64,000 nucleotides of DNA from NCBI GenBank assembly GCA_039707465.1, contig CM077644.1, forward strand, positions 198,187,962-198,251,961. Direction: 5' to 3'. Numbering within the stretch: position 1 is the first letter of the stretch; each line of letters begins with the position of its first letter. The position numbers and the translations under genes are program-made. A model generated the notes under the pieces. The model saw only the letters and a program-made list of their open reading frames with translations. It had not been told where the DNA came from and did not search any database. Origin of the DNA: Rhabdophis nuchalis (lineage: Eukaryota; Chordata; Lepidosauria; Squamata; Natricidae). This document shows positions 55,237 through 64,000 of this stretch, in pieces.

Positions 55237-57289
55237 TAGGACTTACCTTGTGGCGTTGAGAGTGGCCAAACGTCATCATTGCGCCACCCGCATTGCATCC
55301 GCAGATAACCGCCCTGCCGCCCTGTTTAGGGTGACCCGCTCCCTCCTTCAACAGAGGGCGCAGGAAGCCCCTTTGCAGGGTAGAGCAGAGGAATTTGGGG
55401 AATATCTGCAGGATAAAATCGCTCAGATTTGGAGCGAGTTGGTCTCCATCGAAAGTGGCCCAGTGGGATGCCCCGAGGCAGACCTTGAGACAGTTTTGTG
55501 GGAAGAGTTTGACTCTGTTACGAATATATGGACAGGTTACGTGGGCGACTGCACGCTACCCCATGTTTATTGGACCCGTGTCCCTCCTGGCTTGTACTGG
55601 CATCCTGGGAGGTTACACGAGGCTGGCTCCAGGAGGTGGTCAATGCTTCCCTGAGTGAAGGGTTCTTGCCGGCCTCCCTTAAAGAGGCGGTGGTGAGACC
55701 CCTCCTCAAGAAGCCCTCTCTGGACCCAGCATTATTGGTGAATTACCGTCCGGTCTCCAACCTTCACTTTCTGGCGAAGGTTGTAGAGAGTGTGGTGGCA
55801 CAACAGTTCTCCCGTCATCTGGAGGAAATTGATTATCTGGACCCGCGCCAGTCCGGCTTCCGGCCCGGGCACAGCACCGAGACGGCATTGGTCGCGTTGG
55901 TGGATGATCTCTGGAGGGCCAGAGATGGGGGTTGTTCCTCCATCCTGGTCCTATTAGACCTCTCAGCGGCTTTTGATACCATCGACCATGGTATCCTATT
56001 GCATCGGCTGGAGGGGTTGGGGGTAGGGGCACCGTGTTGTGGTGGTTCTCCTCCTACCTCTCCGGTCGATCGCAATTTGTGTTGGCAGGAGGGCAGAGGT
56101 CGACCTCGAGACCCCTCACTTGTGGGGTGCCTCAGGGGTCGGTCCTCTCGCCACTCCTGTTCAACACATATATGAAGCCGCTGGGTGAGATCATCTGTGG
56201 TTTTGGGGTAGAGTACCACCTCTACGCTGATGATACACAGCTGTATATATCTACCCCAAACCACCCCAACAATGCCGTAGAGGTGATGTGCCAGTGCCTG
56301 GAAGCCGTGCGGGCCTGGATGGGAAGTAACAGACTCAGATTCAACCCATCCAAGACCGAGTGGCTGTGGTTCCCGGCATCCCGGTTCAACCAGTTGACTC
56401 CATCACTGGCCATAGGGGATGAACATCTATCCCCTGTGGATGGGGCACGCAACTTGGGCGTCCTCCTTGATACACGGCTGTCCATGGAAGATCAAGTGAC
56501 AGCCGTGGCCAGGAGGGCATTTTACCAGGTTCGCCTGGTCCGCCAATTGCGTCCCCTATTGGATCGAGGTGCCCTTTGCACAGTCACTCATGCCCTCATG
56601 ACATCCCGACTGGACTACTGCAATGCTCTCTACATGGGGCTCCCCTTGAGGTACACCCGAAGGCTTCAGCTTGTCCAGAATGCAGCCGCGTGGGCAGTTA
56701 TGGGAACCTCCAGGTTTTCCCATGTAACACCACTCCTGCGCGAGCTGCATTGGCTGCCTGTCGTCTTTCGGGTGCGCTTCAAGGTGTTGGTTATCATCTT
56801 CAAAGCGCTCCATGGCACGGGACCTAGCTATTTGCGGGATCGCATTCTGCCCCATACATCCCTGCGGCCGATTCGCTCCCACAGAGAGGGACTTCTCCGG
56901 GTGCCGTCCACTAGGCTATGCCAGCAGGCGACGCCCAGGGGAAGGGCCTTCTCTGTGGTGGGCCCGACCCTCTGAAACGACCTTCCCCCCAAAATCAAAA
57001 CAACCACGGACCTTCACTCCTTCCGACAGAAACTAAAAACACACTTCTTCTGCTTGGCCGGCCTAGAGTAATTTAAATTGTTTAAATTGTTTTAAGGGTT
57101 TTTAGGGATAGTTTTAGTTTTATAGGGTTTTTTAGCGCAGGGCCAGTTTAATTTGTTCTTAACTTTGTATTCCGTTTATGGTTTTAATTGTATTTTTAAT
57201 TCCCTGTGCCCCGCCTCGAGTCCCTTCGGGGAGAGAGAGCGGGTTATAAATTAAAATTATTATTATTATTATTATTATTATTCTGCCAA
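55237..57289 (+). mobile_element. L2-like LINE, 2.05 kb, inserted in a SINE
   Basis: Runs from the linker between endonuclease and reverse transcriptase to the 3' end. The 3' UTR has the CCCCGCCTCGAGTCCCTTCG word shared by L2 tails throughout the window and ends in about nine ATT units. The 5' third of the ORF, including the AP-like endonuclease, is absent through truncation. A few SINE bases are lost at the junction and no target duplication is visible. Confidence 0.9.
55250..57071 (+). pseudogene. L2-like reverse transcriptase, broken by two frameshifts and a stop
   Basis: The linker (frame from 55250) includes RPAALFRVTRSLLQQ. After a frameshift near 55530-55570, the next frame has LDPCPSWLV, SLKEAVVRPLLKKPSLDP, VNYRPVSNLHFLAKVVESVV and the fingers/palm blocks RQSGFRPGHSTETAL and LVLLDLSAAFDTIDHGIL. 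A second frameshift near 56030 leads to WFSSYLSGRSQFV, CGVPQGSVLSPLLFNTYM and the catalytic YHLYADDTQLYIS, then DYCNALYMGLPL, ELHWLPVVFRVRFKVL and PIRSHREGLLRVPSTRLC. TGA at 56973 stands for the Trp of the WNDLPP block, and the true stop is TAA at 57069. All catalytic residues visible are intact. Confidence 0.88.
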
Positions 57290-57290
57290 T
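57258..57290. repeat. ATT trinucleotide tail of the L2
   Basis: About nine perfect ATT units mark the L2 3' end before the SINE resumes. Confidence 0.9.
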
Positions 57291-57478
57291 CTAGCAGTTC
57301 GAAAGCACATAAAAAATGCAAGTAGAAAAATAGGAGCAACCTTTGGTGGGAAGGTAACAGCATTCCATGTGCCTTCAGCTTTGACCACAGACAGCACTGG
57401 CTCTTCGGCTTTAAAACACAGATGAGACCTGCCCCCTAGAGTCGGGAGTGACTAGTACATATGTCCGTGGGGAACCTG
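57290..57478 (+). mobile_element. Sauria-type SINE, right piece
   Basis: TTCTGCCAATCTAGCAGTTC, AAAATGCAAGTAGAAAAATA, GGTGGGAAGGTAACAGCATT and GACTAGTACATATGTCCGTG-GGGAACCT match the body and BovB-like tail of the SINE at 31.9 kb. The usual ACCTTT tail is replaced by a TATG/CATG simple repeat (57478-57522). Confidence 0.8.
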
Positions 57479-57522
57479 TATGTATGCATGTAGGTATGCA
57501 TGCATGCGTGTATGTATATACA

Positions 57523-58594
57523 CAATATGCAATACCCCGGTATTTCCCTTAGTGTCATCACCAGTATTTTATCCACAGTGCTAATGTACTCATACTCTTA
57601 AGAGTGATGCTGGCAGACCCTTTCCAAACTTGGTGTGAACTTTCATGCTGATTAATTAGCAAGAAGATGGTGAAGCAGTATTTAAATCTCTAGTTCTAAT
57701 TATTATATCTGCATTACTATTAGGTTACATTCTTCAAGCTGTAATTCATCCATTTCCAATTGCTTATGCAATATAATATTGTGGTTAATGTTTTCTGCAA
57801 AAGAACCACTGTGATATATTTAGTACTTAGTGTCTCTAAAGGTACATTTGGGCTATTGAATTTTGTAATTCAATAGAAGTGATATTACTTGTTCTTATGG
57901 CAAAGTACTTATTCATTTAGCATAATGTGGGCAATTGTATTATTCTGTAGTTCTAGCTAAAGCATTTTAGTATATCCAAATAGTTTCATTTTCCTAAATC
58001 CATGGAATAGACACAAATTAAGTAGGAATGAAGGTATCTATAGTTTATGTTAGGAATGTTTTCAAAACTCTAAGCTGTAAATAAAATGTATTTATTCAGT
58101 CATAAGTGTCCTAGAATAAATGGTTTTAATTTATTGTATCATAGGAAGTTTTATAGGTTTCTTGAACTTTCAAACAATAACTTTTTTGTTTTATCCTGAA
58201 TATTAGATTAAATTTCTCTTATTTGCAAGGATATCATATGCTACAATGTTAGTCTGCCTGTTGTGTTCTCCTCTTAAATAATTAACCTGAGAAAACTGAA
58301 TGGAAAGGTAAAAAACATTTCTTTTAGTAAGCTTCATCTGTTACTAAAGCTTCAAACCAAACGTTGTTTTTGCTTTTGCTACTATTAGCATCTTTATGAA
58401 GCAAATTTTCCATCTCATATAAATAACTGAGTAGTTAACATTATATCCATTTTAAAAAGGAATTGTGTGGAAACTAAGGAACAGAGACTGAATGACATTT
58501 AACATTATATGAAGTAAACAGCATATCTACCAAGATGAGTGGATGGCTGGAGGGAAATGCAATTTAACCATACTGCAATATTTTGGAAAGATCA
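57523..58594. other. Unique DNA, no feature recognised
   Basis: No repeat family or coding signal was seen. Confidence 0.5.
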
Positions 58595-58846
58595 TTTTTA
58601 TTTTTATTTTATTTACATTTATATCCCGCCCTTCTCCGCAGAGGACCCAGGGTGGCGCACAGGAAATTTAAAAAACATACAAAATACAAAATAAATACAC
58701 AATTTAAAATATAAATTAAACCATCTTATCCTATGCTAAAAACCCAATTTTAAAATACCCGATTTAAAACTATCTAAAAGTCCCCATGGGAGGTTAGGCT
58801 AGGCTGGCTTGTTGGAATAAGTATGTCTTTAGACATTGGCAGAAGA
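58595..58846 (-). mobile_element. L2-like LINE 3' end
   Basis: Plus-strand TTTATATCCCGCCCTTCTCC, GCAGAGGACCCAGGGTGGCG, CCCCATGGGAGGTTAGGCTA and GTCTTTAGACATTGGCAGAA match the copy at 41.5 kb almost base for base. It abuts a hAT-like element. Confidence 0.85.
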
Positions 58847-59135
58847 GGTGGCATTCAGCAGGTTCTGACCAGTTCTGAAGAACCAGTAGTGGAAATTTTG
58901 GGTAGTTCAAAGAACCAATGAATACCACCTCTGACTGCCCCCACCCCTATCCATTCTCTGCTTCCCGAGTCCAGGTGATGTGGAGGAAATGGGATTTTGA
59001 AGTAACCTTCCCTGGAATGGGGATGGAATGGAGATTTTACAGTATTCTTCCCCTGCCACACCCACCAAGTCACACCACACCCATCAAGCCATGCCCACAG
59101 AACCGGTAGTAAAAACATTTGAATCTCACCACTAG
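58847..59135. mobile_element. Non-autonomous hAT-like element
   Basis: AGAGGTGGCATTCAGC and TGAATACCACCTCT (58920-58933) form an inner inverted pair, and the far end is GAACCGGTAGTAAAAACATTTG-AATCTCACCACTAG. The interior has GCCACACCCACC and GCCATGCCCACAGAACCGGT words typical of this snake-like family. No clear 8-bp duplication was found, so the left boundary is uncertain. Confidence 0.55.
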
Positions 59136-59149
59136 GTTAGTCCCATTAA

Positions 59150-59345
59150 AACCAGTTTGATGCAGAAGTTAATTTCAAGCTAGAAATCAGGAGACCAGAG
59201 GTCTAGTCCCACCTTAGGCCCAAAGAGCTTGGGCCACTCTCTCTTAACCTGAGGAAGGAAGCAATGGCAAATCTTCCCAAAGAAACTTCAGGGACTAGGT
59301 AGGCAGTCACCAGGAGTCAAAAACTGATTCAAAGGCATGCACACC
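59150..59345 (+). mobile_element. tRNA-type SINE with RTE-like tail
   Basis: AGTTTGATGCAGAAGTTAAT, GAGGTCTAGTCCCACCTTAG, GCAATGGCAAATCTTCCCAA and CAGGCAGTCACCAGGAGTCA match the SINEs at 22.5 and 43.3 kb. Confidence 0.7.
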
Positions 59346-61750
59346 CAAAAAGTCACATTATCCAAGTTTCAGGGAGAGAAAAATCACAAGAATAATATCA
59401 TGAAATTCTGTTCATTATGTCTTGTTACCATCTCAAGGCTTACATTTCCCTATCCATTTAGTGGAATTTTTGCTAACATAATGACATGGCTGGACCACAT
59501 TTAGGAAAGATGCCAGTATGACTTGAAAATCAATATATGAATTAATGGTGAAGTTATGAAATCCCAAGTCATTTGACTTTCAAAACATTAACTTCATTAA
59601 TGGGATCACCAATTTTACTTTGATGTCAAACATGTGACACTTTTGAATGCATTTTTAAAAAAATGTTTCTTTTAGCACTACTGTCACACTATTGTTTTTC
59701 AATAGAATCAGAAAAAAACATAAGAGGCAACAGAATTTTAATGTTATTTTTGTATCTATATATTATTATATATTCATGATAATGTTGCCAAGGTAAATGG
59801 ACTGAGTGTGTTTTTCAAGCACCTATAGTTCTACGTAAGTTCTTGCAAAAAAGGGTCAGTAACAGTGCTAAGATGGCTTTTGAAATCAGGGTCAACCAGC
59901 TTCATGTTATTTGTCTGGTTATTGGGAATCTCTTTAGGATCAAAGCAAGCCCAGCAATGCATGATCTTATTATTATCATTATATTGTGCAAGTCACATGC
60001 TTTTATGGCACCCAGCTATTAAATGGGGCAAGCAGCTATACGCAGCCAAGTGTAAAATAATAAGCCTGAGAGCAATGAACCAAAAGGGGAAACACATTGC
60101 TTTTTCCTTCATAAAACCTTAGTATACTGGCTTCAAAATAAGGTTGCTGCATAAATGGGTTCAAAGCTTTCAGATACGCTTTGTCTGTAGTGAAATATGC
60201 ATTAGAAAATTTGTATTAAAGATCTTACCAATTACAGAACTATTATTCAAGCGTACTTTAATTTAATGCAGTGATTTCAATGATGTTTATATTTTTTTTC
60301 CTCAAGTACAAATTATAAAGTAAATTGATCAATTTTTTGAAGAATTATTGTGACTCAAATGAAGGCTGTTAAATATGTGTTGGTTGCAATATTTTTCAAT
60401 AATTAATGTCAGTCCTAAACACGGCTCCTGTACTAAGGTATGTGATTTGGCTATCTGGATTTCATACTCTGAATGTTCTAACAAAATTAATTGCTTAATA
60501 AATGTATCAAGATACATGTAAAAACATTTGTCTTTAACCCGGAGTATACAAGAGTAATTGCTACAGATGAAAGAAAAACGTGTAGCTATCATGGTCAACC
60601 ATATACATACAGGCATATCTGTCCATTTTACCCAGAGTTTTTAGATTCAGGCTCTTATTCTAATTTTTAAATGAAGAATTATCTATATTTGATAAAGAAA
60701 AATAGGGTTTGCATTCTTTTAAAATCAAGATGATAAAGAATTTGTTCCATTAAAAAATAAATGTAGAAGCCTGGTGAATTTAGAGGAGTGATGAGCTCAC
60801 CATGGTACACAAATGTCTTTCCATATTCAGTATTTCCTAGGCTTATTACATAAACAATATCACATGACAGATGGTCATTCCAGGAAGCACCATCAAATGT
60901 GAGATGGGTGAAATGGGATCAGTGCAGGAAGTGCTTGATACGGAAAGAAGAGGCCAGCTAAAAAGTAATCCTTGAAGATAATAATATCTCCACAAATGAT
61001 AATACTGATATGGTGATTGCTTTGGGGTATAATTTAATGTGTAATATATTATGCTAAGATAAAAACTCTGAATCTGCTGCTAGAGGAATTAATGCTAAAA
61101 TCATTTTACATTACGTATTTCTCATATATAAATTATGGGCTTGAGGAAGCCCAAAATATGTATGCCAGTTGCTATAGTTCTTCTCCCTACTGCTACCTGA
61201 TAGGGACTGATACAGTCCTTGTATCTGTAAATGAGTCTTGACAATTTACAGCAAGCAAAAATGGTTTGTAGTTCCAGAAAGGACTGCGACACAAAGCTAA
61301 CTTTTACAAAGTGGCCAAAATTGGCTGTCACCAACCAAAAATTGTGATAGATGTGGTTAAGTTAGATAAAGGGAGAGTCACATTATGTTAAGAGTATTTA
61401 AATATTTAATTCCAGACCGACTCAATAACCTTCCATTCAGAAAAGGGCTCCATGTACAAAAGAAAGGGCTATGTAAAGACTCCACTAGAAAAATCTAAGT
61501 TGTTTCTGGTTCTATGAAGAGGTCCCTTAGGTTCCCATAGATAGGAATGTTTTGTGGGACAAAATTAGCTTCAAGAGTGTGACATTTGCATGAATCTTAC
61601 GTGTCTGAGTTAATTAACTTTAAGTTCAGATCTTGTTCCAAAGGATGTACTGAAAAAGCAATAACTAAAGGATTGTTGCACAGAAGAGGGAGTCTTTTAT
61701 TTATTTATTTAATAAATTTACATGGCAGCACACTTACTCTCAGTGATTCG
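59346..61750. other. Unique AT-rich DNA
   Basis: About 2.4 kb without recognisable repeats or genes. Confidence 0.55.
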
Positions 61751-61771
61751 TTGTTGTTGTTGTTGTTGTTG
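61751..61771. repeat. GTT trinucleotide array
   Basis: Seven GTT units at the edge of the BovB-like fragment. Confidence 0.95.
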
Positions 61772-61995
61772 TTAATTGAGAAGTTGTGTCAGACCCATTG
61801 TGACCCCATGGACAATGTTCCTTCAGGCCTTCCTGTCCTCTACCACCCTCTGGAGTCCATTTACGCTCATGCCTACTGTTTCAATGACTCCATCCAGTTA
61901 CCTCATTATCTGTTGTCCCATTCTTCTTTTGCCCTCAATCTTTCCCAACATTAGGCTCTTCTCCAGTGAGTCCTTCCTTCTCATCAGTGATTCTG
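61772..61995 (-). mobile_element. BovB/RTE LINE fragment
   Basis: Plus-strand GTCAGACCCATTGTGACCCC, GCCTTCCTGTCCTCTACCAC, TGACTCCATCCAGTTACCTC and CATTAGGCTCTTCTCCAGTG are the antisense of the 3' coding region of BovB as I recognise it. The minus strand has no long frame, so this is a short 5'- and 3'-lacking fragment. Confidence 0.7.
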
Positions 61996-62054
61996 GACAC
62001 TTAGAAAAATTAAAATCCAATATACAAACAATAAAAAGCAATATCCCCCTATCC

Positions 62055-62165
62055 CTCTGGCAATAATAATCAAGCAAACAAGCCACTTTATAGATTCCAT
62101 CCTATTCTGGGTTCTCCTGGCCCATTGATAAAACCAGATCTTTAAGGCCTTGCAAAGAGTATAAT
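62055..62165 (-). mobile_element. L2-like LINE C-terminal scrap (second lineage)
   Basis: Minus-strand codons give LCKALKIWFYQWARRTQNRM-ESIKWLVC, parallel to KVLKIWFCQEAWETQSKMEP at 11.4 kb. The two scraps therefore belong to one LINE lineage distinct from the main L2 copies. Confidence 0.55.
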
Positions 62166-62395
62166 TTAATAGCAATAGCACTTAGACTTATATACTGCTC
62201 CATAGTGCTTTACAGCTGTCTCTAAGTGGTTTACAATCTTAGCATATTGCCCCCAACAATCTGGCCCCTCATTTTACCAACTTTGGAAGGATGGAAGGCT
62301 GAATCAACTTTGAGCAGGTCAGAATCAAAATCCAGTGAGTTCACCTACAGTATTGCACTCTAACCACTGTGCCACCATGGTTCTTATTCTTTATG
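62166..62395 (-). mobile_element. tRNA-derived SINE, minus strand
   Basis: The minus strand begins near TGGTGGCACAGTGGTTAGAG (A-box-like) and TTTTGATTCTGACC (decayed B box), then a body with CCTTCCATCCTTCCAAAGTT and GGGGCAATATGCTAAGAT, and ends AGTCTAAGTGCTATTGCTAT with an AATAGC-type tail. It lies directly against the LINE scrap at 62.1 kb. Confidence 0.65.
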
Positions 62396-63850
62396 ATTCC
62401 AGTACAATTAGATTAAAGTTATGAGGAAGAAGATTCAGGGCAAACATTAGAAAGACACTCTACTAGGTTCTGCCTGAATAGAAAATTGGCTTAATAGCCT
62501 TTAAGGTCTGCTTCAGTATTAAACTTCCATGATTCTGTGAATTTTACTGCCCTTTCTTAAAAGCTGAGGGGTGGGTGATTTTCAACCACAATTTTCTCTC
62601 TTCTATCATCATTCTATTTTTCTCAGTCCCCATCTTCCAGAGATTTTATCTACTTGCCTGCACAATGTCCAAAGGTTTTCTTCCTCCTCTTTCGGAATAA
62701 AGAGAAAAATTAGGAGTCATGTTTTTCCATCTTCATTTTATCCATCTAGAAGGAATGCTGCTAGATAAAGAGCAATCTGCTGTACAGAAATGAGGATTCT
62801 CACTCAGTGATGATTTTTTTCTCCATTTTATTTAGTTTTTAAGTATTTTAAAATAATGTGTCAATGCAATATGATTAATGATCATTAGATTGTAGCAGGA
62901 AAGTGATGATAACAGCTCTGCAATAAGTGGTCAATATGTGCTTGAAACGGGTTTTTAGAAAAACAAATTAACATTATTTATAATATTATTTATTTAAGTT
63001 CTTAAATTGTCCTGTTAATTCCATTCACAACCCAGATTCAACCCTTACATGTAGAGACATCTAGCACTATTTGAACCATATGCAGATTTACAACACTTTT
63101 ACATGAAGAAACTGCAAAGGAATTACTATATTCATGTGAAATAAAATTTATGTTAAGGGAATAGACATGTCTGTCATTGGTGTTACATTTTTCATGACAA
63201 TTTATGCAGTTAGGATCTTTAATTTCTCCAGCACTTTATCCCAATTGGAATAGGAAGGGAACAGTCTATCGAATAATTTCTAATACTGCATCTAATCAGC
63301 GGCTTCTCCTCTTTAAATACTTTTAAAATAAGTTGTAACAGAGTAATCTGGTAATTTCAGAAATAAATCCTTATTATAACTGGATCACGCTAATGAGTCC
63401 TGTTACATAATTATTCTTCCATGCTTCTGTTGCTAAATCTCCATGGTATGAGTTCAAACCAGAGCTTATCTATTGCAAACTTTCTAAAACTTGGCAAATC
63501 ACCCCTTCTCTCCTCCCCTTCCCCCATTTTTTTCATTGGTGGCTAAAATGTACATACTAGGCAAGTCATTCCAGCATTTGTTTTCTTTTCCCCAGAGATT
63601 TCACTTTGCTTACCTGTAATATCAGCTCTCTCCTCTTTGTGTATGTGTGTGTGCGTGGTCTTCAAAAATATCAGCTCACAATGCACAGTACTGGATGCAA
63701 TTTGAGCAAAGATTGAGCTGCAAAGAAGTGTATGGGCACAAGAGGCCAGTAGTGTGAATCAATTTGAAGTCAACAGAATGTTTAGCAGGGGATAGAATCA
63801 CTAACGTGTGGCAAAGCTCATTATTAACATCATGGAAATGTCCATGGCTA
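62396..63850. other. Unique DNA, no feature recognised
   Basis: A short GTGTGTAT array lies near 63638. No repeat family or gene was recognised. Confidence 0.5.
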
Positions 63851-63935
63851 TGTGATAAAACATATGTTTTGCATGCAGGAAATCCCTGGTCCAATTCTTG
63901 GCATGACTGGGCAGAGATTGAAATCAACCGCTTGA
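63851..63935 (+). mobile_element. tRNA-like SINE head fragment
   Basis: AACATATGTTTTGCATGCAG followed by GGTCCAATTCTTGGCAT resembles a reptile SINE head with a B-box-like GGTCCAATTC. It is short and degraded. Confidence 0.45.
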
Positions 63936-64000
63936 AACCCTGGATTTCATTTGCCAAAATTCCAACCCTGAATGAGACTGAATGACTAACTATAAAGCAA

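Noticed and set aside
55706..56264. Minus-strand frames of 108 and 143 codons
   Set aside because: They are antisense to the L2 reverse transcriptase and have no family motif.
58847..58933. An exact 8-bp duplication for the hAT-like element at 58.85 kb
   Set aside because: The left edge merges with the L2 fragment and no 8-mer matches the right flank GTTAGTCC.
1..64000. CRISPR array, bacterial operon or prophage
   Set aside because: No regularly spaced direct repeats with unique spacers, no ribosome-binding-site-led gene strings; the repeats are eukaryotic SINEs, LINEs and DNA transposons.
1..64000. Endogenous retrovirus
   Set aside because: No LTR pair, gag-, pol- or env-like motif order or primer-binding site was recognised; the reverse-transcriptase pieces are all LINE types.

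Overview
The window looks like gene-poor, AT-rich squamate reptile DNA, most likely from a snake. I found no host protein-coding exon, no rRNA or tRNA gene and no CRISPR array. The host call rests on the repeats: a Sauria-type SINE with a BovB-like tail ending in repeated ACCTTT, CR1 LINE 3' ends with pentanucleotide tails, L2-like LINEs, L1 with a Transposase_22-type ORF1, R2/R4-like LINE remnants, BovB/RTE remnants, Helitron ends and many short hAT-like elements with exact 8-bp target duplications. Family names come from memory of sequence patterns; no database search was possible.

Layout. 1-8 kb: unique DNA with a few hAT-like elements and a SINE split by a CR1 tail. 8-17 kb: hAT-like elements, a palindromic CGGACTATAAGACGCAC-type element, LINE 3' ends and a CR1 with 185 open codons of reverse transcriptase C-terminus. 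17-28 kb: simple repeats, two Helitron-like elements, fold-back elements, a hammerhead-ribozyme-like inverted structure and a 50-bp tandem duplication next to a perfect palindrome. 28-31 kb: a palindromic Penelope-like candidate flanked by 11-bp repeats, directly followed by a 1.8-kb non-autonomous hAT element with large inverted arms and a GA-rich array. 31-43 kb: a Sauria SINE, further hAT-like elements (two split by L2 tails), a CR1 and the first ORF1-only L1. 43-46 kb: a second ORF1-only L1 with an intact 282-codon ORF1. 48-51 kb: an R2/R4-like LINE that appears to hold the 3' end of a second R4-like element at a GAT-rich hinge, plus a CR1. 53-59 kb: a Helitron, and a 2-kb L2 inserted in the middle of a SINE. 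59-64 kb: SINEs and LINE scraps.

The strongest candidate for something undescribed is the pair of L1 units at 34749-36850 and 43849-45835. Each has a GC-rich 5' region, ORF1 and a short AATAAA-containing 3' region, lacks ORF2 completely, and is flanked by its own exact 15-bp target duplication. They behave like HAL1 (half-L1) elements of mammals. Second are hammerhead-like cores inside long inverted stems (23153-23251) and related palindromic repeats. Third is the R4-in-R4 nesting. Long ORFs elsewhere are translations of simple repeats or of palindromic elements and are not genes.
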